From NCBI GenBank assembly GCA_003170475.1, contig PMZI01000023.1, positions 214,402 through 278,401 of the forward strand: a DNA stretch of 64,000 nt. Reading direction: 5' to 3'. Origin of the DNA: Ignavibacteriota bacterium (GTDB lineage Bacteria; Bacteroidota; Ignavibacteria; UBA10030). Made by a program: the position numbers and the translations under genes. A model generated the notes under the pieces. The model was not told the origin of the DNA. It saw only the letters and a list, made by a program, of their open reading frames with translations, and searched no databases. Each line of letters opens with the position of its first letter. Positions within the stretch are counted from its first letter, which is position 1. Shown piece after piece: positions 26,299 to 35,128 of the stretch.

Positions 26299-26683
26299 GG
26301 GCCAGGTGAAACTCGGTTTCACTAATGAAATCAAGGGTTTCTCTCCTCCTGCCCACCGCGGCCGCACCGTTCTTGGGTCCGCGAATGCAAGAGACCTCGA
26401 ACGTAATCGCAAAACCATCATGGCGCTGTCCGTTCTCCCGCTGGATCAATTTCGCACTGTGGGTGCAGGCAACGCGCGAGTTTTGATCTCATCGCCCATC
26501 ACTCATTAAAATAATAGAGACCACGAAGGGAGGTGTTGAGACAGACCAAAGTGCTACAAGGTGCTTGCGGTATCTCTCTAGTACCATCTATACCGCTTTC
26601 TCCTTTCTCTTCAGAGCTCCTCTTGTATTTCTCTGACCATATTCTAAACCACTGATATATTTCTACATCCAAGGAGCAACATC
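26299..26683 (+). other. long 5' leader of TonB/PorV module 2
   Basis: The leader opens with a perfect hairpin, GTGAAAC (26306-26312) and GTTTCAC (26316-26322), then a 53-codon open frame (26325-26486) without a Shine-Dalgarno. The rest shows no terminator, and no riboswitch class I recognise. AAGGAG at its end serves the receptor ATG. Leader length and the 5' hairpin make RNA-level control possible. Confidence 0.4.
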
Positions 26684-29600
26684 ATGAGATCCTCTTGGTT
26701 CAAAGTTCTCCTGATTCTCTTGATTAGCCTGTTGCCCGTTACGCTCCTGTTTGCCGGGAACGGAAAAATCTCCGGTGTCGTGAAAGATGCCACGGGGAAA
26801 GAAGTCGTTCCGGGCGCGAACGTGGTGATTGTTGGAACAACCATGGGCGCAGCGACAGACGAGCAAGGGCGATACTTTATTCTGAACGTTCCGCCTGGAA
26901 CGTACACCATCCGGGTAACGTGCGTAGGATATGCACGCACAGAGATCGGAGCGGTTCAGGTGCGCGCTGATCAGACGACAGACCTCAACATCAACGTGCA
27001 GCAGGAAAGTATCGAGTTGAAAGAAGTCGTCGTGCAGGCACAGGCTCGAGTTGTCGATAAGTCCCAGACCTCATCAAAGGCCATGGTGACAAAAGATGAA
27101 CTGGCCAACAAACTGCCTATCACCTCCGTCATCGAGATCTTGAACACGACCCCCGGTGCATTCAAAGGGTTCATCCGGGGAGGTAAAATAACAGAATCAA
27201 AGACCATCGTGGACGGCGTCGATGTGAGCGACCAGTACTACGCTATCGGCGGCGACCAGGCGAACCAGAATATTCTTTCCACCTCCGGCGGCTTGGTGCG
27301 ATACAGACAGTATCAACTGAGCAGCAATGCCTCCGTTAACTTTAACTCTATCGAGCAACTCTCTGTCAATACCGGAGCAGTCGGAGCTGACAATGTGTCG
27401 TCCAGCGCCGGTCTCATCAACTACTCCCTCCGTGAAGGACGCGGAAACATGACAGGGAGCTTCTCTGCAAAAACGAGCCAGATGGACGGTCTCAAATACG
27501 TCGGACCGGATCTCTACTGGAATGACTCGGTCTACTTCGCCGAGCAAACAGTAACAACGACTCGTCTCGCAGCCAACAAGGCTTTGCAGGCCACGTCCCC
27601 AACGGCCGCCCGACAGCTTCTGATTACGCCGGATAGCATCAAAGCCCTCAAGTACACCTACTACAAAGGAAAATACCTGAACCAGGACAAGCCGCAAATG
27701 GACATTGACGGTATGATCAGCGGCAGCATCACGGATAGCTGGGGATATTTGATCAGCGGCCGGTTCTTTGATTCCCATGAACGACTTCCCAACGAGCATG
27801 AGCGGGAAGCCGACGTGACAGTGAAATCGACCTACAACCTGGGGAGCGCATTTAAACTCACCGCTTTCGGAATCCTCAATGATAGAGGCCGACTGTTCGG
27901 TTGGAAGAACACATATTACAACGACCAATGGCGGTATTTCCTTGAAGGCGTACCGAAGAATGACGGTGTTACTGCCACAGGGAGCCTCAAGGCAACACAC
28001 GTGCTTTCCCCGAGTACTTTTTATGAAGTGCAGTTGAGCTCAACCTACGCCAATCAGCGTTACGGCTATTCCGATGATAACGGCGACGGTTTCTGTGCAC
28101 TGAATGAAAATGGTGAGTTCCTGACTTTGGAAAAAACGGCCGATATTGATAAATACATATCACGCTCGGGCATTGACCTGTACAAGTTCTTCCGTATTGG
28201 CGACGAAGCAGGTCCGAGTTTTATCACTCAGCCAATGACTTCCGGCAACACACAAGTCGGGATTACACGCCCGCAATTCATCTATGAGAATACCAGAACC
28301 TTGACCAGCACAGCGAAGGCCGACATTACCAGTCAGATTGACTATAACAATCAGCTCAAGGCCGGTCTCTCCTTCCAGTTCAACGATATCAGCAAGATCG
28401 AGAGAAACTCCGGACTCGGTGCTGACGCGACGGACGTACGAAGAAGACTGCTCGTTGAGGATTGGGATTTCCATCCGACCCTGTTTGGTGGTTACCTACA
28501 AGATCGCATGGAATATGCTGGTCTCGTGATCAACCTCGGTGCGCGTATCGACCGATGGGATCCTAAGGCAGCGGACTGGGCAAGCTACTACAACCTGTTT
28601 ATCAACCAGCCGGCGATGGTGGATGATAGCTTACGCCAAGATCTCATTCCACTTCGAAGCTCGAACAACGTGAAAGCGTACTGGTTCTTCTCACCGAGCA
28701 TCGGCGTGTCACATCCGATTTCGGATGAAGCGGCGATGTATTTCTCTTATAAACGCAGCTACACTCCGCCGCCCTACTCCCGCCTCTATGGGAGTTACGC
28801 AGAAGTGCTCGGTGCAGCTGGCGGGCTTCCACAGTTTGCCAGCCTGAATCAGCAACCGACCTCATCATCCAACTATGAAATCGGTGCGCAGTGGGAATTT
28901 GTCCCACGGAAGTTCGGTTTGACGTTCTCCGCGTACATGCGCGATATCCAAAACTACAGCTATCAGGGAATAACCCTGAACCTGGCCAATGGATCAAACA
29001 ATATGTGGATTACCGCTCAGTATGCCGACGCCCGTGGTGTTGAATTTGGACTCCAGGCGTTGCGCCAGACCTACTTTGATTTCGTCACCCTCTACGGACG
29101 CCTGAACTACTCGTACAGCTACATCAAAGCAACGGGCTGGACAGGAAACGATCCGCTGCAACAGACCACCTTCTCACGCCCCGATACGTTGAAGTACGGT
29201 CAATCTCTGCCGTTCGATGATTTCTGGTCGTACAACAAGGTTGAGAACAACGTGACAGGCGGAAACAATCTGTTGACGGGCGGTTATGACCGCGCTCACA
29301 GGATTACGTACGTGCTGTTCCTGGAATTCCCATATCAGATCATGCTTTCATCGATTGGTACATTCCAGAGTGGATTCTATTATCCGTTGTCTCTGACAGC
29401 TGATCCACGTGTTGCGGGCCGCGCTTTTGGTCAGGCCCCATGGAACAAGCAGGTGGACATTCGGATTGAGAAAGGATTCACGATCGAAAAGATCAAGTTC
29501 GCAGTGTACTTCGATATGAAGAACGTACTCAATGCGGTGAATATCCTCGGGTATGACAACACGGCATCCGGTGCGGCACTTTGGGAATACTCCAACGCCG

Positions 29601-29728
29601 GCATGAAGACGTTGAATGACGGGACTCCTGATCCTACGGGCACCTACAAACGCGCTGTGTCCCTGAACGGAAGCCCCTTTTACGATATCCCGCGTGAGTA
29701 TTACTTTGGCGTGAGGATCGATTTCTAA
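26684..29728 (+). CDS. TonB-dependent receptor with carboxypeptidase-regulatory domain (module 2)
   Basis: A 1014-residue outer-membrane receptor. The signal peptide is about 1-24 (ending LLFAG) and the CarboxypepD_reg-like domain about 25-110 (GKISGVVKDATGKEVVPGANVVI, GTTMGAATDEQGRYFILNVPPG). The plug is at about 130-250 (VIEILNTTPGAFKGFIRGGKITESKTIVDGVDVSDQYY, IEQLSVNTGAVGADNVSSSAGLINYS). The barrel ends FGVRIDF with a terminal Phe. Its N-terminal domain closely resembles that of the module 1 receptor, so the two are paralogues, but the barrel is longer. The ATG follows AAGGAG. The gene leads a unit with a secreted protein and a PorV/PorQ protein. Confidence 0.95.
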   Translation: MRSSWFKVLLILLISLLPVTLLFAGNGKISGVVKDATGKEVVPGANVVIVGTTMGAATDEQGRYFILNVPPGTYTIRVTCVGYARTEIGAVQVRADQTTDLNINVQQESIELKEVVVQAQARVVDKSQTSSKAMVTKDELANKLPITSVIEILNTTPGAFKGFIRGGKITESKTIVDGVDVSDQYYAIGGDQANQNILSTSGGLVRYRQYQLSSNASVNFNSIEQLSVNTGAVGADNVSSSAGLINYSLREGRGNMTGSFSAKTSQMDGLKYVGPDLYWNDSVYFAEQTVTTTRLAANKALQATSPTAARQLLITPDSIKALKYTYYKGKYLNQDKPQMDIDGMISGSITDSWGYLISGRFFDSHERLPNEHEREADVTVKSTYNLGSAFKLTAFGILNDRGRLFGWKNTYYNDQWRYFLEGVPKNDGVTATGSLKATHVLSPSTFYEVQLSSTYANQRYGYSDDNGDGFCALNENGEFLTLEKTADIDKYISRSGIDLYKFFRIGDEAGPSFITQPMTSGNTQVGITRPQFIYENTRTLTSTAKADITSQIDYNNQLKAGLSFQFNDISKIERNSGLGADATDVRRRLLVEDWDFHPTLFGGYLQDRMEYAGLVINLGARIDRWDPKAADWASYYNLFINQPAMVDDSLRQDLIPLRSSNNVKAYWFFSPSIGVSHPISDEAAMYFSYKRSYTPPPYSRLYGSYAEVLGAAGGLPQFASLNQQPTSSSNYEIGAQWEFVPRKFGLTFSAYMRDIQNYSYQGITLNLANGSNNMWITAQYADARGVEFGLQALRQTYFDFVTLYGRLNYSYSYIKATGWTGNDPLQQTTFSRPDTLKYGQSLPFDDFWSYNKVENNVTGGNNLLTGGYDRAHRITYVLFLEFPYQIMLSSIGTFQSGFYYPLSLTADPRVAGRAFGQAPWNKQVDIRIEKGFTIEKIKFAVYFDMKNVLNAVNILGYDNTASGAALWEYSNAGMKTLNDGTPDPTGTYKRAVSLNGSPFYDIPREYYFGVRIDF

Positions 29729-29774
29729 GAGAACGACAATAGTTGTGAACAATACTATTATTGGGAGTAACACT

Positions 29775-32339
29775 ATGAACATGACAAGACAAAAAGAATT
29801 GCTTCTTGCGATTCTTGCTTTATTGCTCGTTGTCGTTCCGGTTTCATTGTTCGCCCAGACCGCATCCGCGACCTCGACGGTAAACTATCCTGGTGGCGGT
29901 GTGATTCAGGCGGGCGATGCGTGGGAATCATTCCTGCCGATGAGCTTTACACCGAGCTACAGCGACGCCGGAACGTACCTAACACAAGGCTACAAAAACT
30001 TCATACGCCTGGGTAATTTTGACAGAGCATGGTCAACCCCGGCCACACACTGGCCTGCTGCGTGGTTCTATACGAACTACTGGTACAAGAACGCATGGGT
30101 CGGAGCGTTTGATCCAGATCCAACATTCTGTCCGACAACCATTGGCGGCAAAACCAATCCAAGCTACTTCTCCGCCACGGCTGGAGGCAACAACTACGCG
30201 CAGATACAGTTTATGCCGACAGTGAACGGCGCAACGGACGCCACCCGCCACTATACCATTGAGCCATACTGGGTTGACGGCGCACGGCGGCAACATGCGG
30301 TGTACGAAGCGGCCTGGCCAACCAACCTGGGTATCGATGTGAAGATACGCGCCCACGGTTTCCAGGGACCAAACTGGGATAACCTGAACGACTTCGTCAT
30401 GCTAGAGGTCGAGTTGAAGAACACCGGAAATCTCGACATGAATATGGATGGTGTCGCGGAGAAGGTGAACAACACGATCAAAGCGCTGGCGTTTAGCTTC
30501 TCGGAAGAGAGATATATGTCCGTGAGCAGCTATTTGGGTGGTGGTCGTAACGCGAATGATGTTACACTGACACCGCTCGTCGCTCAGGGAGCATGGATAG
30601 ATGATGCCGATGCCAATGGTGCCCCGTGGGCATTTGCCACGATGTACCCCGGTGCGTCGGTGTTGAACCCCGCGCCCGGAACTGTCGACATCGGAAACAA
30701 TACCGGTGCACAGAAAAGGTACACCGATGTCTGGTCCGGCTTTGTCATCATCGATGCAAAGCAGGGTGGTTTGCCGGCCGATCGTTCGAAGACGGTTGTC
30801 GGTAATGCTGCGAAGAAAACTATCTATGGAACAGATCCTGTTGGTGTTGGCTCACAGCGGGGGTGGTATCTCTCCTCTGGTAGCCAGGCGCAGATCTGGG
30901 GCTCCAGTAACCCGAAGGCACAGTTCCTTACAGCGACCGGGACATGGTTCCTGGATGCCGGGAAGAGCCGACAAACGGACGCGCAGAATTTCAATCTTAA
31001 TCCGAATCCGAAGTTTTTCGCAAGTGGAACAACGGGTGATATGACAACGTTTGTTCCGTTGGCGAGCCCCGCACGCCCGGATGGAGATTTCAAAGCGTCG
31101 GGCATTTTTGACAATCCATCGTATGAAGATGGTACAGCCTCCGCCGGAGTTCCCTACCCAACCGGCTGGGGAAAATGGACCAAAGGAAGCAGCAACACGG
31201 AGAACTTCAATGGTGATATGTTCACCGGCATTGGCCCATTCAGCCTTGCCCCGAACGAATCTATGACAATCGTCATGGCAACCGTTGCAGGATTTCGCCT
31301 CGAAGGTATCCAGAAGGCCGTTCGTGCAGCACGCTGGGCGTATTCACAGAACTACGCCATCCCCGTGTTGCCGAATTTGCCCAACATGAAAGTCACCAAC
31401 ACCCTGACAAAATCTGTCGCGGTGGAGTGGGACAAGACTGCAGAATCAGACGCTGATTTTGCTGGATACAAGATCTACAAATCCTCGCAGTACGTGAAGA
31501 AGTACTGGCTGCAAGAAGGTATGCGTGTCGTCGACCGGTATCAGGAAAACATGACGCCCGGACCGATTCCGGATGCCCTCAAGAAGCCAGTCAACCCGAA
31601 GTTCGACGCATTTGGTGTCTTTGCCGCGACTTCAACACAGCATTCCTATCAGCCTGATACATGGGGCACATGGGATCTGATCGCAGTAGTTCCGAAGGCA
31701 TCGCTTGCCAGTTATCCGACATCCTCGACTACCGGGTATAATTACAGATACGAAGATAAAGATGTAGTCCTCGGCTTCTCGTACTGGTACTATGTTGCTG
31801 CCTACAAGGAAGGAACGTATACCGGACCCGATGGCGAGACGACCAATCGTATCGAGACGCACTCAACCAATCGAAATGGTGCTACCGGATTGTGGCAACT
31901 CACATTCCCGTTTGCAACCAATAACGCCAACTTTGGAAAACTCGCGCCGACTGACGCCGCAGCAAGCTCTGCAGGATTGAAGGGCATTGGCGCAGTGCAG
32001 ATCGTGTACTCTGCGCTGGCTCCGGCCGGAAGCGTTGCCACCGTTGGAGTTCGCCCGAACCCGTATAAGAAAGCTGCACTGCATGATAACAGGGCGAACG
32101 TGTATGATCACAAGTTGTTGTTCTACAATCTGCCCCCAGCGTGCAAGATTACAATCACGGATGTCGCGGGTCAGGTGATCGATGTGATCAACTTCACTTC
32201 TGCCGACGCGAACAAAGGAAGCACATTCTGGGATATGTTCTCCAAGGATGGCCTCGAGTGCGCTAGCGGACTCTACCTCTATATCGTCGAGTCGCCAACT
32301 GGTGACAAGAAGATAGGTCAATTCTCGATACTACGATAA
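29775..32339 (+). CDS. large secreted protein with FlgD/T9SS-type C-terminus (module 2)
   Basis: An 854-residue exported protein of unknown function, positional counterpart of the 16918 protein. The signal peptide ends at about residue 31 (LFAQTASA). The long middle region is rich in Gly, Asn and aromatics with no recognised enzyme motif. At about 550-580 is a fibronectin-like segment (VAVEWDKTAESDADFAGYKIYKS) matching the one in module 1. The C-terminal 100 residues (VGVRPNPYKKAALHDN, LPPACKITITDVAGQVIDVI, SGLYLYIVESPTGDKKIGQFSILR) form the FlgD/T9SS-type domain. The ATG at 29775 follows GGGAG. It is 46 bases after the receptor gene and probably co-transcribed. Confidence 0.85.
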   Translation: MNMTRQKELLLAILALLLVVVPVSLFAQTASATSTVNYPGGGVIQAGDAWESFLPMSFTPSYSDAGTYLTQGYKNFIRLGNFDRAWSTPATHWPAAWFYTNYWYKNAWVGAFDPDPTFCPTTIGGKTNPSYFSATAGGNNYAQIQFMPTVNGATDATRHYTIEPYWVDGARRQHAVYEAAWPTNLGIDVKIRAHGFQGPNWDNLNDFVMLEVELKNTGNLDMNMDGVAEKVNNTIKALAFSFSEERYMSVSSYLGGGRNANDVTLTPLVAQGAWIDDADANGAPWAFATMYPGASVLNPAPGTVDIGNNTGAQKRYTDVWSGFVIIDAKQGGLPADRSKTVVGNAAKKTIYGTDPVGVGSQRGWYLSSGSQAQIWGSSNPKAQFLTATGTWFLDAGKSRQTDAQNFNLNPNPKFFASGTTGDMTTFVPLASPARPDGDFKASGIFDNPSYEDGTASAGVPYPTGWGKWTKGSSNTENFNGDMFTGIGPFSLAPNESMTIVMATVAGFRLEGIQKAVRAARWAYSQNYAIPVLPNLPNMKVTNTLTKSVAVEWDKTAESDADFAGYKIYKSSQYVKKYWLQEGMRVVDRYQENMTPGPIPDALKKPVNPKFDAFGVFAATSTQHSYQPDTWGTWDLIAVVPKASLASYPTSSTTGYNYRYEDKDVVLGFSYWYYVAAYKEGTYTGPDGETTNRIETHSTNRNGATGLWQLTFPFATNNANFGKLAPTDAAASSAGLKGIGAVQIVYSALAPAGSVATVGVRPNPYKKAALHDNRANVYDHKLLFYNLPPACKITITDVAGQVIDVINFTSADANKGSTFWDMFSKDGLECASGLYLYIVESPTGDKKIGQFSILR

Positions 32340-32364
32340 CAAAATAACTATGAGGGCAAGATCT

Positions 32365-33405
32365 ATGAAAAAGATCTCTTCAATATCTATTGCGGCTTTG
32401 CTCCTCGTGGTTTTTGCCACCGGGATCGTGACCGCTCAGACGCGCAAGGCGGGTATCAACGCCGCTGCGTTTCTGAAGGTCGGCGTAGGGGCGCGGCAGA
32501 TCGGCATGGGATCGGCCGTCACATCCACGAATGGGGACGTGACGAACATGTTCTGGAATCCCGCCGGTGTTGCGCTTCACGATGAGAAAGCCCAAGTGTC
32601 ATTTACCTACAACTCGTGGATCGGCGGACTTACACAGAACGCTGTGGCCGCGAGCTACAATATGGAAAATATCGGCACCCTTGGTATTGGCGTGATGACG
32701 TTCGGGATGAGTGGTATCCCGGCCGACCGTGACGTCTATCCGGGGAATGCCGTATTGCAAGGACTCCAGATTGACCAGGCAACATCAGACACGTACGACT
32801 ATATGGACATGCTCGCTCAGGTGACATATTCGACGTATGTGATGAACCGGTTGGCACTGGGTGCGTCGGTAAAGTTCATTCATGAGAAGATCGACGATCA
32901 GGCTGCCACGGCCATTGGGTTTGACCTGGGATCAGTCTACAATATCGGCCTCTTAGACTGGAACATCGGAGCCCGAGTGAGCAATCTGGGTAGCGACATG
33001 AAGTTCTATGACTACCCCTCCCCGATTCCGTTGACGTTCGCCATGGGAACATCCATGGTTCCGGTACGTATCGGATCGAGTTCGGTGATGGTTGCAGTCG
33101 ATCTCGTGAAGCCCCAGGATGGTCAACAGTACTACTACAGCGGCCTGGAGTACAACTACAATAACACCATATTCCTCCGCGGCGGCTGGAAGTTTAACTA
33201 CAGCTACCTTGGACTCGCCGGCGACGGCATTGACGAAGGAACGACACTGCGTCAAGGAGTCCAGACGAGCCTGGAAAAAGGATCGTTGGGTGCGGGCGTA
33301 CGCGTCCCCATGGCAGAGTATATGCTCGCCCTGGATTATTCGTACACCGTATTCACATCCTTCTCCGACGTACACCGCTTAACGCTTCGCGTTTCCATGA
33401 AATAA
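32365..33405 (+). CDS. PorV/PorQ-family outer-membrane protein (module 2)
   Basis: A 346-residue paralogue of the 18871 product. The signal peptide is about 1-25 (ending VTAQT). The family opening AAFLKVGVGARQIGMGSAVTS, with the DVTNMFWNPAGVALHDEKAQVSFTYNSWIGG stretch, is followed by barrel strands such as NIGTLGIGVMTFGMSG, LALGASVKFIHEKIDD and GFDLGSVYNIGLLDWNIGARVSNLG. The gene is 25 bases after the secreted-protein gene. The upstream ATG at 32350 lacks a Shine-Dalgarno, so the ATG at 32365 after GAGGG is preferred. The unit ends at the terminator at 33535. As in module 1 the protein could dock or export its neighbour; this is inference. Confidence 0.92.
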   Translation: MKKISSISIAALLLVVFATGIVTAQTRKAGINAAAFLKVGVGARQIGMGSAVTSTNGDVTNMFWNPAGVALHDEKAQVSFTYNSWIGGLTQNAVAASYNMENIGTLGIGVMTFGMSGIPADRDVYPGNAVLQGLQIDQATSDTYDYMDMLAQVTYSTYVMNRLALGASVKFIHEKIDDQAATAIGFDLGSVYNIGLLDWNIGARVSNLGSDMKFYDYPSPIPLTFAMGTSMVPVRIGSSSVMVAVDLVKPQDGQQYYYSGLEYNYNNTIFLRGGWKFNYSYLGLAGDGIDEGTTLRQGVQTSLEKGSLGAGVRVPMAEYMLALDYSYTVFTSFSDVHRLTLRVSMK

Positions 33406-33416
33406 GAAGAGTCTGC

Positions 33417-33461
33417 CGAATCGCCCATCCTGCGTAGCGGGATGGGCGGGCAGGCGAATCG
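33417..33461. repeat. small GC-rich palindrome flanked by 7-bp direct repeats
   Basis: CGAATCG occurs at 33417-33423 and again at 33455-33461. Between them is a 31-base hairpin unit, GCCCATCC/GGATGGGC, ending GGGCGGGCAGG. The arrangement looks like a small palindromic insertion with duplicated target. Related GGGCGGGCAGG pieces occur near 11980, 12090 and 63810. Confidence 0.5.
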
Positions 33462-33534
33462 AAAAAGGGGTGCGGGCATACCTTTGCCGCACGACTCTAT
33501 GGCGGCGCACGTGTGAACCGCGGCAAAAAGAATT

Positions 33535-33609
33535 GGGGTAATCTCCTCTTCAGGGTCTCCCCCGATGGTCGGGGGCAGTCACCCGGATAGGGATTACCCC
33601 TCTTTTTTT
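33535..33609 (+). terminator. strong intrinsic terminator of TonB/PorV module 2
   Basis: GGGGTAATC (33535) pairs with GATTACCCC (ending 33600), an inner CCCCCGATGGTCGGGGG hairpin forms the loop, and TCTTTTTTT follows. A further TTTGCCGC/GCGGCAAA inverted repeat lies just upstream (33483-33527). The rest of the 33406-33892 gap holds repeats and no visible gene. Confidence 0.9.
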
Positions 33610-33664
33610 CCGGGTTGTTTGAAACAGCACATGAGGGCAAATCCGAAATCCTAATGTCGAAATA

Positions 33665-33800
33665 CAAGAACTGGTCTCAAAAACCGGTGTCACTCCCGAA
33701 TGTTTCAATCGGGAGTCCAGAACGCGCTGTCTGGATTCCCGCCTAAGACGTGCGGGAATGACAACCATGCTCATGGAAGGATTCTGAGATGGCTTCTGAG
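33665..33800 (+). repeat. dispersed MITE-like palindromic repeat, 136-bp copy
   Basis: The left end is CAAGAACTGGTCTCAAAAA and the right end is the imperfect reverse complement (CTGAGATGGCTTCTG). The core contains GTCACTCCCGAATG, TCGGGAGTCCAGAA, TCTGGATTCCCGCC and GCGGGAATGACAA, shared almost base for base with the copy at 46212. Confidence 0.8.
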
Positions 33801-33892
33801 CAAATCCTAGATCAGAATCCTCAAACCGCCGCCTTCGATTTGATCTTAGATTTTCGAATTTCCCAAACATCGCTAACCGAAAGGACCATCGT

Positions 33893-34927
33893 TTGAGTAC
33901 GCAAAATCTACCCCTCCTTCCAACAAGCGTCATTGGGAGTTATTCATTTCCACGCTGGCTTGATCAGGTCCGTGACCTTGGAACCAAGGGTGTTTTGACA
34001 CACGACCAGGTTGAAGAAGCCCACGACAACGCAGTGAAATCTGTTATCAAGGATCACGAACTCGCGGGCGTCGACATTATTACCGACGGCGAGATTCGCC
34101 GGGAAACGATGGTGTACTTCTTCTCGAAACGCATCCACGGCTTTGACTTCGAACACACGAAGTTGCATGCTATCGGAAACCTGGACCCATCGATTCAAAT
34201 GCCGGATCCCGTTATCCGGGACAGAGTGAAGTGGCAGCAAAGCCTCACCATGGACGAGCATTTCAAGTTCCTGAAGGAACATGCTGTTGCGCACACCAAG
34301 GTGTGTGTGACGGGTCCCCAAATGCTTGCCAAGCGAGCGACGAACGAGTACTATAAAGATGAGAAAGAACTCATTTTCGACCTTGCGGGAATTCTGAACA
34401 GGGAGCTCAAAGGGCTCGTTGCGGTCGGTTGCGACTTCATCCAGATTGACGAACCGGTCTGGGTGGGGTATCCACAGGACATGCCGTGGCTGGTTCAGAC
34501 GTTCAACAAGCTTGTTGAGGGGGTGAATGCAAAGATTGCTCTTCATGTATGTTACGGCAACTATCAGCTCAAGAAACTCTTCACGGGACAATATGCAGAG
34601 CTCTTTCCCGCGATCCTTGAAACGCATACGCAACAACTCTGTTTGGAGTTCGCCGTTTCGGATGGTGTCGGGCTCGAGCTCTTTCAACAGTACAAGACCG
34701 ACAAGGAAATAGCGATTGGGGTCATCGATGTGAAGGATGATACGGTCGAATCGCCGGAGGTGGTCGCTCAACGGATCCGGCATGCGTTGAAGTATATTCC
34801 CGCGGAGAAAATGTCCATTGTTCCGGACTGCGGGATGAAGTTCATGCCGCAGGCGCGAGCCTTTGGAAAGCTGAAGGCTATGGTGGAGGGGGCGCGGATC
34901 GTGAGAAAAGAACTGGGTGTAGCATAG
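33893..34927 (+). CDS. cobalamin-independent methionine synthase (MetE C-terminal domain)-like protein
   Basis: A 344-residue single-domain protein of the UroD/MetE-like superfamily, corresponding to the C-terminal catalytic barrel of MetE without the N-terminal barrel. It opens LPTSVIGSYSFPRWL, has GVDIITDGEIRRETMVYFF and IQIDEPVW, and keeps the zinc ligands as His218 and Cys220 (LHVCYGN), probable Glu252 and Cys313 (VPDCGMKF). So it is likely a Zn-dependent methyltransferase acting on a thiol, though methionine synthesis itself is not proven. The start is TTG at 33893 after AAAGGA. It is the first gene of the long plus-strand carbohydrate locus; another UroD-superfamily gene follows at 37214. 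Confidence 0.9.
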   Translation: MSTQNLPLLPTSVIGSYSFPRWLDQVRDLGTKGVLTHDQVEEAHDNAVKSVIKDHELAGVDIITDGEIRRETMVYFFSKRIHGFDFEHTKLHAIGNLDPSIQMPDPVIRDRVKWQQSLTMDEHFKFLKEHAVAHTKVCVTGPQMLAKRATNEYYKDEKELIFDLAGILNRELKGLVAVGCDFIQIDEPVWVGYPQDMPWLVQTFNKLVEGVNAKIALHVCYGNYQLKKLFTGQYAELFPAILETHTQQLCLEFAVSDGVGLELFQQYKTDKEIAIGVIDVKDDTVESPEVVAQRIRHALKYIPAEKMSIVPDCGMKFMPQARAFGKLKAMVEGARIVRKELGVA

Positions 34928-34954
34928 ACAAAATTCGAATACCAAACCACGAAG

Positions 34955-35101
34955 GAAATCCGAAATGCTTAATATCGAAACCCTAAACAAATCCAAAACT
35001 TTAAATACCAAATTCTAAACCGCGATGCCCGTTTGTGATTTGCGAGCTTAGGATGTAAGGTTTGCGTTTTCTTTGAGATTTCGATATTCGGATTTAGGAT
35101 T
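34955..35101. repeat. AT-rich imperfect inverted repeat
   Basis: AAATCCGAAAT and AATATCGAAACCCTAAA on the left match the reverse complement of GATTTCGATATTCGGATTT on the right, with AAAC/TTTG-rich sequence between. It differs sharply in composition from its neighbours and abuts the apparent 5' end of the next gene. Confidence 0.6.
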
Positions 35102-35128
35102 TAAGAGTGGTTTCTTAAGAGGTACACC

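Noticed and set aside
26230-26300. tRNA-like T-arm (GGTTCGACTCC) on the minus strand
   Set aside because: No matching acceptor, D or anticodon stems around it; the flanking ACTCC/GGAGT explains the resemblance.
26150-26449. 99-codon minus-strand frame upstream of a TonB receptor
   Set aside because: Composition does not look like protein, it overlaps a promoter on the other strand, and it has no start signal.
26325-26486. 53-codon open frame in the leader of the module 2 receptor
   Set aside because: No Shine-Dalgarno and no recognisable protein; mentioned only as part of the leader.
26299-26683. Cobalamin or other known riboswitch
   Set aside because: A GGTGAAA piece is present, but the conserved B12-box and core sequences are not; no other class fits.
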